Positions 20,991-29,168 of a DNA stretch of 51,682 bases are shown here, piece after piece; the first letter of the stretch is position 1, and each line of letters starts with the position of its first letter. The notes beneath the pieces were generated by a model that ran no database searches, was not told where the DNA came from, and was given only the letters and a program-made list of their open reading frames with translations. This stretch comes from Clostridia bacterium. GTDB lineage: Bacteria > Bacillota > Clostridia > Oscillospirales > Acutalibacteraceae. Location: assembly GCA_017399065.1 (NCBI GenBank), contig JAFQEL010000039.1, forward strand, positions 1-51,682, read 5' to 3'. The translations under genes and the position numbers were made by a program.

Positions 20991-23759
20991 TTACGGAAGC
21001 TTATGCTCTTTTAAAACAACCTCGCTGTCATAAAAGCTCCAGTTATGCTTGTCGTGCAAGTTATCGGACACAGAAGCCCACCTTGAGGGCAGGAATGTAT
21101 TGCCCTTGTGGTCTTCAACCTTCCAGTAAGTCGATACGATAACGATTTGGTCATGTGCGGTTTTCTCATCACTGTTTATCGGCTTGCCGGTAAACGGGTT
21201 TACCGGATTACTTATCAAGCCTTGGGTAGCAAGGGTGGGAACATCCGCATTTGTCATAAATTCATCCGAGGTCGTAAAGCCTTTGCTGTTAAAGTCCTTT
21301 ACCAGAAGCAGGGGATAGAAAGCTTCTGCATTCTGGCTTCTGTGGCTGAAATTCAAAAACTCATAATCATCAGACGAGTTGACAGATCGGCCGTGGTCTG
21401 CGGAGATTATGATTTTTGTGTTGTCATAAACATCATTTTCTCTCAGATAATCCAACCAGTTGCCAAGTTGAATAAGCGCTGCAGTATTCACGTGATAATG
21501 CTGCATCTGATATATGGTTGACATATTAATGGTTTTGCCGTCCAATGTGAATCTGTCAGCGTGCTCAGCATCGTATTTGGTGTTATCAACAATACGCGTC
21601 GGAATATACTCAGGCTCCTGCAGAAGCGTTGGCTCATGTGTTGTATCGTTTGATAAGAAGAGATAGGTGTTTTTGTTATTCTCCGTAATCTCGGTCATAT
21701 TGGACATATTGTTTAATACTGTGTAGTTCTTCATAAAAGGCTTGTTGAAGCCCTTTGCAACAGAAGTGTTATTTGCTGTCTGACCGAAATAAATGGTCTC
21801 TCCGGCAGTTTCGGTTTTTCTGTATGAGCCTCCGAAATAAATGTTTCGCTGTATACAAAGCGGCATACATTTCATAGTGCTGAAGCAAAAGAAGTTTCTG
21901 CGGCTTGCAATTATGCTCTGCTCTTTTTGTTCGTCGGTTTCAAATTTACCTTTTGTAATATATGTGTCAATTTCAGGATAATCATCGAAAACAGACAAAT
22001 CGGGAATCCAGCTGTAATTGGCGTAGGTTGGGTCGCAGACGGTTACTTCAAAACCGTTTTGCGAAAACAGCACGGGCATTACCTTCAGTGCTTCATTGTG
22101 CTTGTCAACCAACGGCTCGGTATCTCTTTTGTTCATTTCAACGGGAGTGTACTCATAACCTCCTAGCAGAGCCGGGACAGCTAAATTTGTTGTAAGACCA
22201 AAGGAAAGTGTATTTGAGTAATAGGTGAATCCGTCAAATTTTTGCTTTAATTCTGGGTTTTCGTTGAATATGTACGGTAAATATGTTCCGACTGCGCGGT
22301 CCAGCATTATTACTACAACATTTTTACCGTTTTTATCCAGATTAAAGCTCGGCATTTCTTCGCCTGCGTCAAGCGAAACAGAATCGACAGATTTTTTTAT
22401 TGTGTATATATTTACGCCGGACATTACGCTGAGTGCAACGGTTGCAACCAGCAGAATGCTCGTTGCCTGCTTTCTCCATTTCTTTACGATAAAGAACATT
22501 ATTGTACCGAGAATGAATAAAACAGCAATATTTATCAGCTGTTCTTGGGCTGTGAACACAATATCTTCGTCATATATAAGGTCAGCAGAGATGTTGCCGA
22601 GATTAGTGCCGAAGAACATATAGTTGACCGTCATCAAACCTGACATTACCCATACCATTCTGCCGAAAAACACCTTAACGGCAGGGGTGGACAGCCAATA
22701 AAAAACTCTCAGCCAAATTAAAAATGTTCCTGCAGCAAAGCAGAATGTGCTTACAATATACCATAACGGATGGTAAAAATATGTAACATCAACAAACTCC
22801 TGAGGCGAATCGGCAATTAAAGCAGATGATATGAGTATGCCGAACAGCACCGTTAAAAAGCATGAGCCTACCGTAAAAAGCTTATTATTGGGCTGAGCGG
22901 TTGTGGGTTTTATATGCTTTAATGCGAATTTCTTGATCAGAGGAAGAAATAAGCCTGTCTGCATTAAAAGTCCTATAGCGATAAGAAGCAGCTTTCTTGA
23001 AAGAGCATTGTTGTATTTTATAAAAGCGAAGGCGATTATGCCGATTCCTGCGAGGGATGCGATGATTCCCAATAATTTCTGAGGATTTTTCATCTTGTAA
23101 AGAATAGTTTTGCATAAAGAGAAGAAATTATTGCAGGTCCAGTAGAAAACAAGACCGGAAGGTGAAGGATAAAGGAAGATAAGGAAGAATATTGCCATTC
23201 CGTAAATTTGAAGCTTGTTTTTTAGCGGAAAGCCCTTCAGATAAATGGTGCTTGAAATAAAGTTGATGGCAGTCATAAGTATCGGCAGAACATTGATTGC
23301 TACACCGCCTATAACCAAGAGACCGTCGGGAACGCCAAGATCAGCAATAGGACCTAACGGAGTGCCCTTCAGATCCTGCAGGTTTGAAAGGAAGCCGTAT
23401 GCCGCCATAAAAAACGGTATCTGAAGCAGAAGTGAGGTCGAGCCCTTTATAGCCTGCGTAGGTTTATAGTTGTTTTGCCTGTAATATGTCTGCAGCATCA
23501 TCATCTTCTCGTCGCCGGAAAATGATTTTTTGATGTGCTGCACGCCGTCACGGAGCTTGTTTTCGATGTCGCGCGCTTCCTCCTGCATTTTATCGGCACG
23601 CTTGTACAAGGGAAAGACCAAAATGTTGATAGTGAGGCTCAATACAACTATCGCTATGCCGGGATTGCCAACTACAGAGTTTGCAAAATGAAAAATAAAC
23701 TCAAACAGCAGCTTTAACGGCCCCAGTATCAGTGTTTCGATTATTAAACCGAACGTCAT
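20991..23759 (-). CDS. YidC/Oxa1-like domain fused to a sulfatase/LTA-synthase-like phosphotransferase
   Basis: The 922-aa protein starts with a YidC/Oxa1-type core (residues ~1-225: NPGIAIVVLSLTINILVFPLYKRADKMQEE, LLLQIPFFMAAYGFLSNL, FLIFLYPSPSGLVFYWTCNNFFSL). More membrane helices follow to ~455. An extracytoplasmic alkaline-phosphatase-superfamily domain spans ~480-900: VVVIMLDRAVG with Asp486, a nucleophile region at TT523-524, HEP near 708, and ISADHGRS with Asp787/His788. That domain resembles LtaS-type or phosphoglycerol transferases. In the YidC part the groove arginine essential to Gram-positive YidC aligns with Asn45, so a normal insertase role is doubtful. Its ATG overlaps the upstream TagF-like gene's stop (ATGA). 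I infer work on a lipid-linked or membrane-anchored polymer at the outer face. Confidence 0.87.
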   Translation of the reverse strand: MTFGLIIETLILGPLKLLFEFIFHFANSVVGNPGIAIVVLSLTINILVFPLYKRADKMQEEARDIENKLRDGVQHIKKSFSGDEKMMMLQTYYRQNNYKPTQAIKGSTSLLLQIPFFMAAYGFLSNLQDLKGTPLGPIADLGVPDGLLVIGGVAINVLPILMTAINFISSTIYLKGFPLKNKLQIYGMAIFFLIFLYPSPSGLVFYWTCNNFFSLCKTILYKMKNPQKLLGIIASLAGIGIIAFAFIKYNNALSRKLLLIAIGLLMQTGLFLPLIKKFALKHIKPTTAQPNNKLFTVGSCFLTVLFGILISSALIADSPQEFVDVTYFYHPLWYIVSTFCFAAGTFLIWLRVFYWLSTPAVKVFFGRMVWVMSGLMTVNYMFFGTNLGNISADLIYDEDIVFTAQEQLINIAVLFILGTIMFFIVKKWRKQATSILLVATVALSVMSGVNIYTIKKSVDSVSLDAGEEMPSFNLDKNGKNVVVIMLDRAVGTYLPYIFNENPELKQKFDGFTYYSNTLSFGLTTNLAVPALLGGYEYTPVEMNKRDTEPLVDKHNEALKVMPVLFSQNGFEVTVCDPTYANYSWIPDLSVFDDYPEIDTYITKGKFETDEQKEQSIIASRRNFFCFSTMKCMPLCIQRNIYFGGSYRKTETAGETIYFGQTANNTSVAKGFNKPFMKNYTVLNNMSNMTEITENNKNTYLFLSNDTTHEPTLLQEPEYIPTRIVDNTKYDAEHADRFTLDGKTINMSTIYQMQHYHVNTAALIQLGNWLDYLRENDVYDNTKIIISADHGRSVNSSDDYEFLNFSHRSQNAEAFYPLLLVKDFNSKGFTTSDEFMTNADVPTLATQGLISNPVNPFTGKPINSDEKTAHDQIVIVSTYWKVEDHKGNTFLPSRWASVSDNLHDKHNWSFYDSEVVLKEHKLP

Positions 23760-24997
23760 TTCTTTCCCTCCTTTTCTGCTGATATTTCTTCGTATTTGTT
23801 TATTAGATATTCAGCGATTATTTCAGAGCTTGTTCCAATGTTATACCATGACTCTTTCTTTACAGCCTGTATACCTTCGGAGTACTGTTCATCGGTTAAG
23901 CACCTGTCTATCAGCTCCTTGATGTTGCTCATGCTGTCTTCTGTCAGTTCACAGCCTATTCTCGGCAGTGCTGAATAAACCCACATATCGTTATCCTTGA
24001 GCCACCAGGCATCATATACACCCAGATCAAAATTGGGTGAGGTGTATATGACAGGCTTGTTGTGAACAAGTGCAAAGTCAAAAATGACACCCGAAAAATC
24101 AGAAACAAGAATATCGGATCTGTGAAGTACGTTGAAATTATCGGTATCTCTGTTCCATTCAAGCTGTTCGGATTCGGGGTATTCAGCCATCAGCTTTTCG
24201 AGCATATCCTTTTCTGATGTGAAGGATTGCGGATGAGGACGGACGATGACATGATAGCCTGTTTTTAAAAGCAGCTCTATAATTTTGCCGCCGTATACGG
24301 AGAAGATAGCACTCGGTCCCCAGGTGGGTGCCAGCAATACGGTGCGCTCGTGTTCTCCGACAGGTTCAGCCGCTTCGAGTACTTTTGCCATTTCGTCAAG
24401 ATAGGGGATTCCGCCTTCGGCAAGCTCTTTTTCGGGCAGATTGCGGAGCTTTTCAAGTGCCCGTATATCCTTTGCCTGAAAATCTCCGGAGTAAAGAACA
24501 GAGTCGTAATAATCTATGCCGAACATTCTGTACAGCGTAATTTCACCGGCGGCATGAGGAATATGAACGTAGTACATAACGTCCTTGGAGCGTTTCCATT
24601 GGTAAACCTCAAGACCGGGGGTTGTGGAAAGCAGAACGCCCGCATTCAGATAGTTAAGCTTAGTGAAAAGCTTATTCTTTTCTTCTATACATTCGGCTTT
24701 GACACCCTTGTATCCGCATTTTAAAGCAGGGTCATCGGGTGAAGCTGTTATGTATAATATCTCTTTACCGCGCTTGTCCATTTCACGGCAGATCGGCTCA
24801 AAAATTTTCCAGTATCTTTTATCATCCGAAAAAATTACAAACGGTTCTTTTTTTAATGATACGTCAGCCTTGCCGCCGCTCAATTTCTGCCGTATTTTTA
24901 TAAATGCCATTCTTACTGCATAAAATGCCGCTCCCAGTAAACCTATCAGCACCGTGAACAGCATGCTTCCGGTACCCGGATCGATATATAACAACAT
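23756..24997 (-). CDS. Membrane-anchored CDP-glycerol glycerophosphotransferase family protein (TagF/TagB-like)
   Basis: The 413-aa protein starts at ATG 24997 behind GGGGTG. It has one N-terminal membrane helix (GSMLFTVLIGLLGAAFYAVRMAFIK) and then a transferase core. The core has YYVHIPHAAGEITLYRMFGIDYYDSVL in the acceptor-side histidine region, VIVRPHPQS, and the donor-binding DILVSDFSGVIFDFALVHNKPVIYTSPNFDLGVYD. The membrane anchor is unusual, since most TagF/TagB enzymes attach peripherally. The gene overlaps the YidC/sulfatase gene by four bases, has its own consensus promoter, and follows tagD-like and licD genes, so a glycerophosphate polymer or linkage unit is a reasonable product. 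The exact donor and acceptor are inferred. Confidence 0.85.
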   Translation of the reverse strand: MLLYIDPGTGSMLFTVLIGLLGAAFYAVRMAFIKIRQKLSGGKADVSLKKEPFVIFSDDKRYWKIFEPICREMDKRGKEILYITASPDDPALKCGYKGVKAECIEEKNKLFTKLNYLNAGVLLSTTPGLEVYQWKRSKDVMYYVHIPHAAGEITLYRMFGIDYYDSVLYSGDFQAKDIRALEKLRNLPEKELAEGGIPYLDEMAKVLEAAEPVGEHERTVLLAPTWGPSAIFSVYGGKIIELLLKTGYHVIVRPHPQSFTSEKDMLEKLMAEYPESEQLEWNRDTDNFNVLHRSDILVSDFSGVIFDFALVHNKPVIYTSPNFDLGVYDAWWLKDNDMWVYSALPRIGCELTEDSMSNIKELIDRCLTDEQYSEGIQAVKKESWYNIGTSSEIIAEYLINKYEEISAEKEGKK

Positions 24998-25081
24998 ATC
25001 AAACACCCCGCTATCTTTCAAATCTTCGAACTTAAACGGCTCTTACGGATTCTTTTAAAATCGACAAAAACCTTACCTTTT

Positions 25082-25110
25082 ATTATATAAAAAAATAAAT
25101 TATCTGTCAA
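25082..25110 (-). promoter_or_regulatory. Consensus promoter of the TagF-like/YidC-sulfatase operon (module copy C)
   Basis: On the minus strand, TTGACA (25105-25110) and TATAAT (25082-25087) are both perfect with a 17-bp spacer. The -35 context AAAGTTGACAGA is a diverged copy of AAAGTTGATAGA at 16173 and 17251. Confidence 0.92.
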
Positions 25111-25123
25111 CTTTAAGCTATAT

Positions 25124-25160
25124 AAAAAAGCTATGCAAGTCAGAGCTTACATAGCTTTTT
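25124..25160 (-). terminator. Terminator of the licD/tagD-like operon
   Basis: AAAAAGCTATGCAAG (25125-25139) pairs with CTTACATAGCTTTTT (25146-25160) with one mismatch. It is nearly the same hairpin as at 17273-17309. Confidence 0.92.
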
Positions 25161-25161
25161 G

Positions 25162-25581
25162 TCAGTTGTTTTTAAGCTTTTCTTTAATCATTGTGGTAGA
25201 TATACTCTTGGTGTAGGGGACGTAACATACATCAACACCGAGGGGTGCAAGCTGCTTTTCGGTGAGGTTGTAACGTTCGCTGCCTTTCCAGTCGTCACCT
25301 GAAATAAGTACGTCAAATTTATATTCTTCCCAGGCTCTGAGCTTATCGGTATACGTCATAGGTACAACCTTATCGACGCATTTGAGTGAAGCGATTATTC
25401 TTGCTCTGTCCTCATAGCTGATAATGGGTGTGAGATTTTTGGTTTCCTGTACATACTCGTCTGTGCAGACAGCAACTATAAGAGTATCGCAAAGCTCTTT
25501 TGACTTTTCGAGAATATTGAGGTGGCCTATATGGAACAAATCAAAAACTCCGGTAGTGTATCCTACTTTATACTTTTTCAT
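25162..25581 (-). CDS. tagD: Glycerol-3-phosphate cytidylyltransferase-like enzyme (TagD type)
   Basis: The 139-aa protein has the cytidylyltransferase signatures GVFDLFHIGHLNIL (HxGH) and the C-terminal ISTTMIKEKL, with the size of TagD. TagD makes CDP-glycerol from CTP and glycerol 3-phosphate, the donor for TagB/TagF-type enzymes found just downstream and at 10.2-11.3 kb. The gene follows licD by 5 bases. The same family includes CTP:phosphocholine and ethanolamine-phosphate enzymes, but a LicC domain already exists in this locus, so the glycerol role is more likely. It is not proven. Confidence 0.88.
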   Translation of the reverse strand: MKKYKVGYTTGVFDLFHIGHLNILEKSKELCDTLIVAVCTDEYVQETKNLTPIISYEDRARIIASLKCVDKVVPMTYTDKLRAWEEYKFDVLISGDDWKGSERYNLTEKQLAPLGVDVCYVPYTKSISTTMIKEKLKNN

Positions 25582-25586
25582 TAAAA

Positions 25587-26426
25587 CTAAGCCTCCTGAT
25601 ATATTTCAACATGGTCTACGTTAGCGTGAACAAGAGTTTTTCGAGGGGTCATATAATCGCTGCCGTAATTTTGGCTGAGATACCAGTCATAATCCTTGGG
25701 GATAGCAAACTCGCGCTCTACAAATTTGCAGGGGATTGTTTCATCAAATATCTTACAGTCAATGGTATGGAATTTATGTATATAATCACACATGCAAAAA
25801 TATTTTTCGGATTTTTTTGTGCCGAGTAAAGCAATGGTATTCTGTATAAGTTTAATAACTGCGATTCTCAAGACCTCAGGCATTTTGTCTGCTATACGGT
25901 AAACGGCAACGGTGGTTGGTGAATTATCACCGTTTTTTATTTTATAGCGGTTGCGGTATTTTTCGTGGAGCATCATCGTCAAGCCCAGCAGGTATGACTG
26001 AATTTTTTCAAGATTTTTATTCTTGGCACAGTAGCAGTACATAAATATGTCAAGCCATATTCCGCTGTTGATGTTCAATCCCTCAGTGCCTGATTCGGGT
26101 ACAAACGAGCTGTTGAATCTCATTCTTGCAAGGCAGTGAGGTGTTTCGTGGTCGAGCTCAAAATCCGAAAGAGAGTATCCGTCAATGATATTATTGCTTT
26201 TTTTAAAAATCTTCTTCAGCTTTTTGTAATCCGTATATGGCATCATAACATCTATATCGTCATCCCACGGAATAAAGCCTTTATGGCGTACGGCACCGAG
26301 TGTGGTGCCGGACTGTAATACCATCTGAAGGTTGTTTTCTTTGCACATATCATCGAGCTTGCAAAGGATTCTGTAGCAAGCTTGTTGCAACTCGATAAGC
26401 GTGACTGACAACTGCCTCACCACCAA
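25587..26426 (-). CDS. licD: LicD family phosphotransferase
   Basis: The protein of up to 279 aa has the LicD hallmark TLGAVRHKGFIPWDDDIDVMM (residues ~41-62) with the DDDID metal-binding cluster. LicD enzymes transfer phosphocholine or another phospho-amino alcohol from CDP donors onto teichoic acid or surface glycans. The start is uncertain. The longest form begins at TTG 26426, and TTG 26411 has a better-spaced GGTGG. It is the first gene of an operon with the tagD-like gene, behind a strong promoter. Context fits decoration of a glycerophosphate polymer. Confidence 0.9.
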   Translation of the reverse strand: MVVRQLSVTLIELQQACYRILCKLDDMCKENNLQMVLQSGTTLGAVRHKGFIPWDDDIDVMMPYTDYKKLKKIFKKSNNIIDGYSLSDFELDHETPHCLARMRFNSSFVPESGTEGLNINSGIWLDIFMYCYCAKNKNLEKIQSYLLGLTMMLHEKYRNRYKIKNGDNSPTTVAVYRIADKMPEVLRIAVIKLIQNTIALLGTKKSEKYFCMCDYIHKFHTIDCKIFDETIPCKFVEREFAIPKDYDWYLSQNYGSDYMTPRKTLVHANVDHVEIYQEA

Positions 26427-26441
26427 TAATATACTGAATTT

Positions 26442-26470
26442 ATAGTATCATACAAGACTTATATTGTCAA
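26442..26470 (-). promoter_or_regulatory. Promoter of the licD operon
   Basis: On the minus strand, TTGACA (26465-26470) and TACTAT (26442-26447) have a 17-bp spacer. The predicted transcript begins only some 10-25 bases before the candidate start codons. Confidence 0.8.
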
Positions 26471-26473
26471 GAA

Positions 26474-26508
26474 AACAAAAAGCACACTCCCGAACGAAGT
26501 GTGCCTTT
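26474..26508 (-). terminator. Terminator of purC
   Basis: GCACACT (26482-26488) pairs with AGTGTGC (26498-26504), followed on the minus strand by TTTTTGTTTTC. The T run ends 4 bases from the licD -35, so the two transcription units abut. Confidence 0.88.
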
Positions 26509-26527
26509 TAAAGATAATAGATTGTAC

Positions 26528-27211
26528 TTATCTCTCGTTGATATACTTTGTGAGCTCAACGGGGTCAACAATAACGCCGTCCTTGTAAACACGCATATTG
26601 CCGGAAGCGATTTCGTCGATGAGGATAACCTCGTCGTTGTTGTAGCCGAACTCAAACTTGATATCCCAAAGGTCGAGGCCGATCGACTTAAGGTCGTCAG
26701 CAACGATCTTTGTTATCTTGAGTGTCTGCTCCTTCATGCTCTCGAACATAGCGGGAGTCATAACGCCGAGTGCTGCAAGGCCTTCGCCTGTAACAAGCGG
26801 GTCGCCCTTTTCATCGTTCTTGAATGTGCACTCTACATAGCCGCCTTCGAGAACTGTACCGTCCTCAATATACTCACCGTATCTGCGGACAAAGCTGCCT
26901 GTAGCAACAAGGCGGCAGATAACCTCGAGACCGTGACCGAATACGGTTGCGGGAAGAACCTCCATTGTAGCATCGTCAATATTTGCACTTACATAGTGTG
27001 TCTTAATGCCTGCAGCCTTAAGAAGCTCAAAGTAGTGAATAGATGACTTGAGGTTTGCCTTACCGATACCTTCTATTGTAAGACCGACAGAGTTTTCACC
27101 GGGATCGAAAACGCCGTCTTTACCTGTGCAGTCGTCCTTGAACTTGAGCATTACGTTGCCGTTGTCAAGCTCATATACATCCTTAGTTTTGCCTTCATAG
27201 ATTTTTTTCAT
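26528..27211 (-). CDS. purC: Phosphoribosylaminoimidazole-succinocarboxamide synthase (SAICAR synthetase)
   Basis: From ATG 27211 the 227-aa protein begins [27 protein letters not shown], the ATP-binding lead of PurC. It contains [16 protein letters not shown] and [34 protein letters not shown], the substrate and metal-binding segments. It joins CAIR and aspartate in step 8 of purine synthesis. Length matches the short bacterial form. It is monocistronic with no other pur gene nearby. AGGGAGTG is the ribosome site. An inverted repeat at 27275-27305 lies upstream. Confidence 0.95.
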   Translation of the reverse strand: MKKIYEGKTKDVYELDNGNVMLKFKDDCTGKDGVFDPGENSVGLTIEGIGKANLKSSIHYFELLKAAGIKTHYVSANIDDATMEVLPATVFGHGLEVICRLVATGSFVRRYGEYIEDGTVLEGGYVECTFKNDEKGDPLVTGEGLAALGVMTPAMFESMKEQTLKITKIVADDLKSIGLDLWDIKFEFGYNNDEVILIDEIASGNMRVYKDGVIVDPVELTKYINER

Positions 27212-27274
27212 TTTGAACACTCCCTGTATCAAAAATAACATAATTACTTTATCACAATTTTTTTGTTATGTATA

Positions 27275-27305
27275 CAGTTTTTGCAAAAAAACTAAACAAA
27301 AACTG
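27275..27305. promoter_or_regulatory. Inverted repeat in the purC/sdaAB divergent region
   Basis: CAGTTTTTG (27275-27283) and CAAAAACTG (27297-27305) form a perfect 9-bp inverted repeat in an A/T-rich stretch between two divergent genes. It may be an operator or only an A/T-tract hairpin. It does not match the PurR box. Confidence 0.35.
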
Positions 27306-27370
27306 CAAAAAAATTCTTTTGAGATTTGCTTTTGTTTTGTGAAAAAAGCTGTGAAACGGCATAATAAAGA

Positions 27371-27399
27371 TTGTAATTGTGGCTTATTTGTGTTATATT
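27371..27399 (+). promoter_or_regulatory. Promoter of the serine dehydratase operon
   Basis: TTGTAA (27371-27376) and TATATT (27394-27399) have a 17-bp spacer, 26 bases before the ATG. Confidence 0.65.
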
Positions 27400-27425
27400 T
27401 ACTTTTGCAAAAGGAGATGTTTTGT

Positions 27426-28097
27426 ATGGCTTTTATCAGCGTGTTTGATGTAATAGGTCCGAATATGGTCGGTCCCTCAAGCTCACATACGGCAGGTGCG
27501 GCGTCTATAGCACTGCTTACAAAAAAGATGATAGGCGAGAAGGTAAGGCGTATCAAGTTTACGCTTTACGGCTCGTTTGCTAAAACATACAAGGGTCACG
27601 GCACGGACAGGGCGCTTGTCGGCGGCATACTTGGCTTTGAGACAGACGATGAGCGTATACGTGATTCGTTTGAGCTTGCAGAGGCTGCAGGGCTTGATTT
27701 CAGCTTTGAATGTGCCGATACAGACGATGACGATATTCACCCAAATACCGTTGATATGGAGGTTGAGGGCTTCTCGGGCAGAAAGCTGTTTGTCCGCGGT
27801 GAGTCACTCGGCGGCGGCAAAGTAATGCTGACACGCATCAACGGCGTAAAGGTTGCCTTTACGGGTGAATTTCATGCACTTATTGTTATTCAGCGAGATT
27901 ATCCGGGCGTTGTTGCGAGTATTACCACCGTACTCAGCAGCTACGGTGTCAATATTGCATACCTGCGTGTTTTCCGTGAAGAAAAGGGCGGGCTGGCCTA
28001 TACCATAGTGGAATCAGACGAAGCGATATCAGAGGTGGCTGTTGAAGAAATTAAGAAAAACACAGCCATTGAAGATATTATGCTTGTCAAGAGATAA
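27426..28097 (+). CDS. sdaAB: L-serine dehydratase, iron-sulfur type, beta subunit
   Basis: From ATG 27426 the 223-aa subunit has the diagnostic N-terminus FDVIGPNMVGPSSSHTAGAASIALLTKKM, which is the serine-binding side of the enzyme. A C-terminal ACT domain (ALIVIQRDYPGVVASITTVLSSYGVNIAYLRVFRE) follows. With the alpha subunit it deaminates L-serine to pyruvate and ammonia in anaerobes. AGGAG is 9 bases before the ATG. The alpha subunit gene follows 12 bases after the stop. An upstream in-frame extension is rejected because it runs through the promoter. Confidence 0.95.
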   Translation: MAFISVFDVIGPNMVGPSSSHTAGAASIALLTKKMIGEKVRRIKFTLYGSFAKTYKGHGTDRALVGGILGFETDDERIRDSFELAEAAGLDFSFECADTDDDDIHPNTVDMEVEGFSGRKLFVRGESLGGGKVMLTRINGVKVAFTGEFHALIVIQRDYPGVVASITTVLSSYGVNIAYLRVFREEKGGLAYTIVESDEAISEVAVEEIKKNTAIEDIMLVKR

Positions 28098-28109
28098 GGG
28101 GGTGCAGAT

Positions 28110-28985
28110 GTGGATTTTTATACTGCTGAAGAGCTGCTAAAGCTTAGCGAAAATATGTCGATTGCCGATATAATGCGGCAGAGGGAAATCGTATGCGGTG
28201 AAACCGATGCCGAAACGGTCGAGCTTCGTATGAAGAAGGCACTTAAGATAATGCGTGACTCCGCACACAAACCTATAAGCAAGGTCTTGCCCTCTACAGG
28301 CGGACTTATAGGCGGCGAAGCGGCTAAGCTCAGCGAGCATGCAAGGCACGGCAAATCAATCTGCGGCTCTGTTATGACAAAGGCACTCATCTATTCACAG
28401 GCTGTGCCCGAAGTCAATGCATCTATGGGCGTAATCGTTGCCGCACCGACAGCAGGCTCGTCGGGTGTAGTGCCGGCAGTGCTTTTAGCTCTTGAAGAGG
28501 AGTTTGAGCTTGACGAAAAAACCTTGCTCGACGGACTCTTTACCGCGGGCGCAGTAGGATATCTGCTTATGAAGCATGCAAGCGTTTCGGGTGCCGAGGC
28601 AGGCTGTCAGGCAGAGGTAGGCTCGGCCTCGGCAATGGCGGCGGCAATGGCTGTTGTGATGATGGGTGGCACAGCAGAGCAGGCTTTTGATGCAGCTTCA
28701 ATAGCACTCAGCAATCTGCTCGGTCTGGTATGCGACCCGATAGCAGGCCTTGTAGAAGCACCGTGCCAGAGCAGAAACGCGGTAGGTGCCGCAAATGCGC
28801 TCACCTGTGCGGAAATGGCACTCAGCGGTATTAAGGCCGTCGTGCCGTTTACCGAGATGATGCAGGCAATGTACCGCGTCGGCTGTAAGCTCCCGTCCGA
28901 GCTTCGTGAAACAGCTCTCGGCGGCTGTGCCGTAACACCTACAGGCTGTGCACATAACTGCCGTATCTTCGGCGGATGTAACTGA
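28110..28985 (+). CDS. sdaAA: L-serine dehydratase, iron-sulfur type, alpha subunit
   Basis: The 291-aa subunit starts at GTG 28110 after AAGGGGG. It contains KPISKVLPSTGGLIGGEAAKL, VIVAAPTAGSSGVVPAVLLAL and NLLGLVCDPIAGLVEAPCQSRNAVGA. The C-terminal cysteine region is LGGCAVTPTGCAHNCRIFGGC. The cysteines that hold the oxygen-sensitive 4Fe-4S cluster are present, so the enzyme is expected to be active only in anaerobic cells. It is the second gene of the sdaAB-sdaAA operon and ends at a strong terminator. Confidence 0.95.
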   Translation: MDFYTAEELLKLSENMSIADIMRQREIVCGETDAETVELRMKKALKIMRDSAHKPISKVLPSTGGLIGGEAAKLSEHARHGKSICGSVMTKALIYSQAVPEVNASMGVIVAAPTAGSSGVVPAVLLALEEEFELDEKTLLDGLFTAGAVGYLLMKHASVSGAEAGCQAEVGSASAMAAAMAVVMMGGTAEQAFDAASIALSNLLGLVCDPIAGLVEAPCQSRNAVGAANALTCAEMALSGIKAVVPFTEMMQAMYRVGCKLPSELRETALGGCAVTPTGCAHNCRIFGGCN

Positions 28986-29000
28986 ATAATATAAATCAGG

Positions 29001-29043
29001 AACAAGTCAGCATTGTGAAGAAATGTTGACTTGTTTTTTTCTT
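29001..29043 (+). terminator. Terminator of the sda operon
   Basis: The arms at 29001-29014 and 29022-29035 (AACAAGTCA...TGACTTGTT) form a 14-bp stem with one wobble pair and a long T run. Confidence 0.92.
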
Positions 29044-29131
29044 GCGAAAAATATAGATTTATTACTATAAATATTTTTCATACCCCTAAAACCGCTTTCT
29101 GTACCCTTTCTCGGTTTTTTGCGTTTTTTTG

Positions 29132-29140
29132 TGCTATAAT
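29132..29140 (+). promoter_or_regulatory. Extended -10 promoter of the secreted peptidase-like gene
   Basis: TGCTATAAT (29132-29140) is an extended -10 without a clear -35, 28 bases before the ATG. The same 9-mer drives the sugar isomerase/epimerase gene at 11357. Confidence 0.55.
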
Positions 29141-29168
29141 GAAGTAAATCACTTTAGGGGGTTAAAGT

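Noticed and set aside
25082-25160. A riboswitch before the TagF-like gene
   Set aside because: The sequence is fully explained by the upstream terminator and a perfect sigma-A promoter; no leader of sufficient length remains.
27212-27425. A purine riboswitch before purC
   Set aside because: The leader has only A/T-tract inverted repeats and lacks the conserved purine-aptamer loops.
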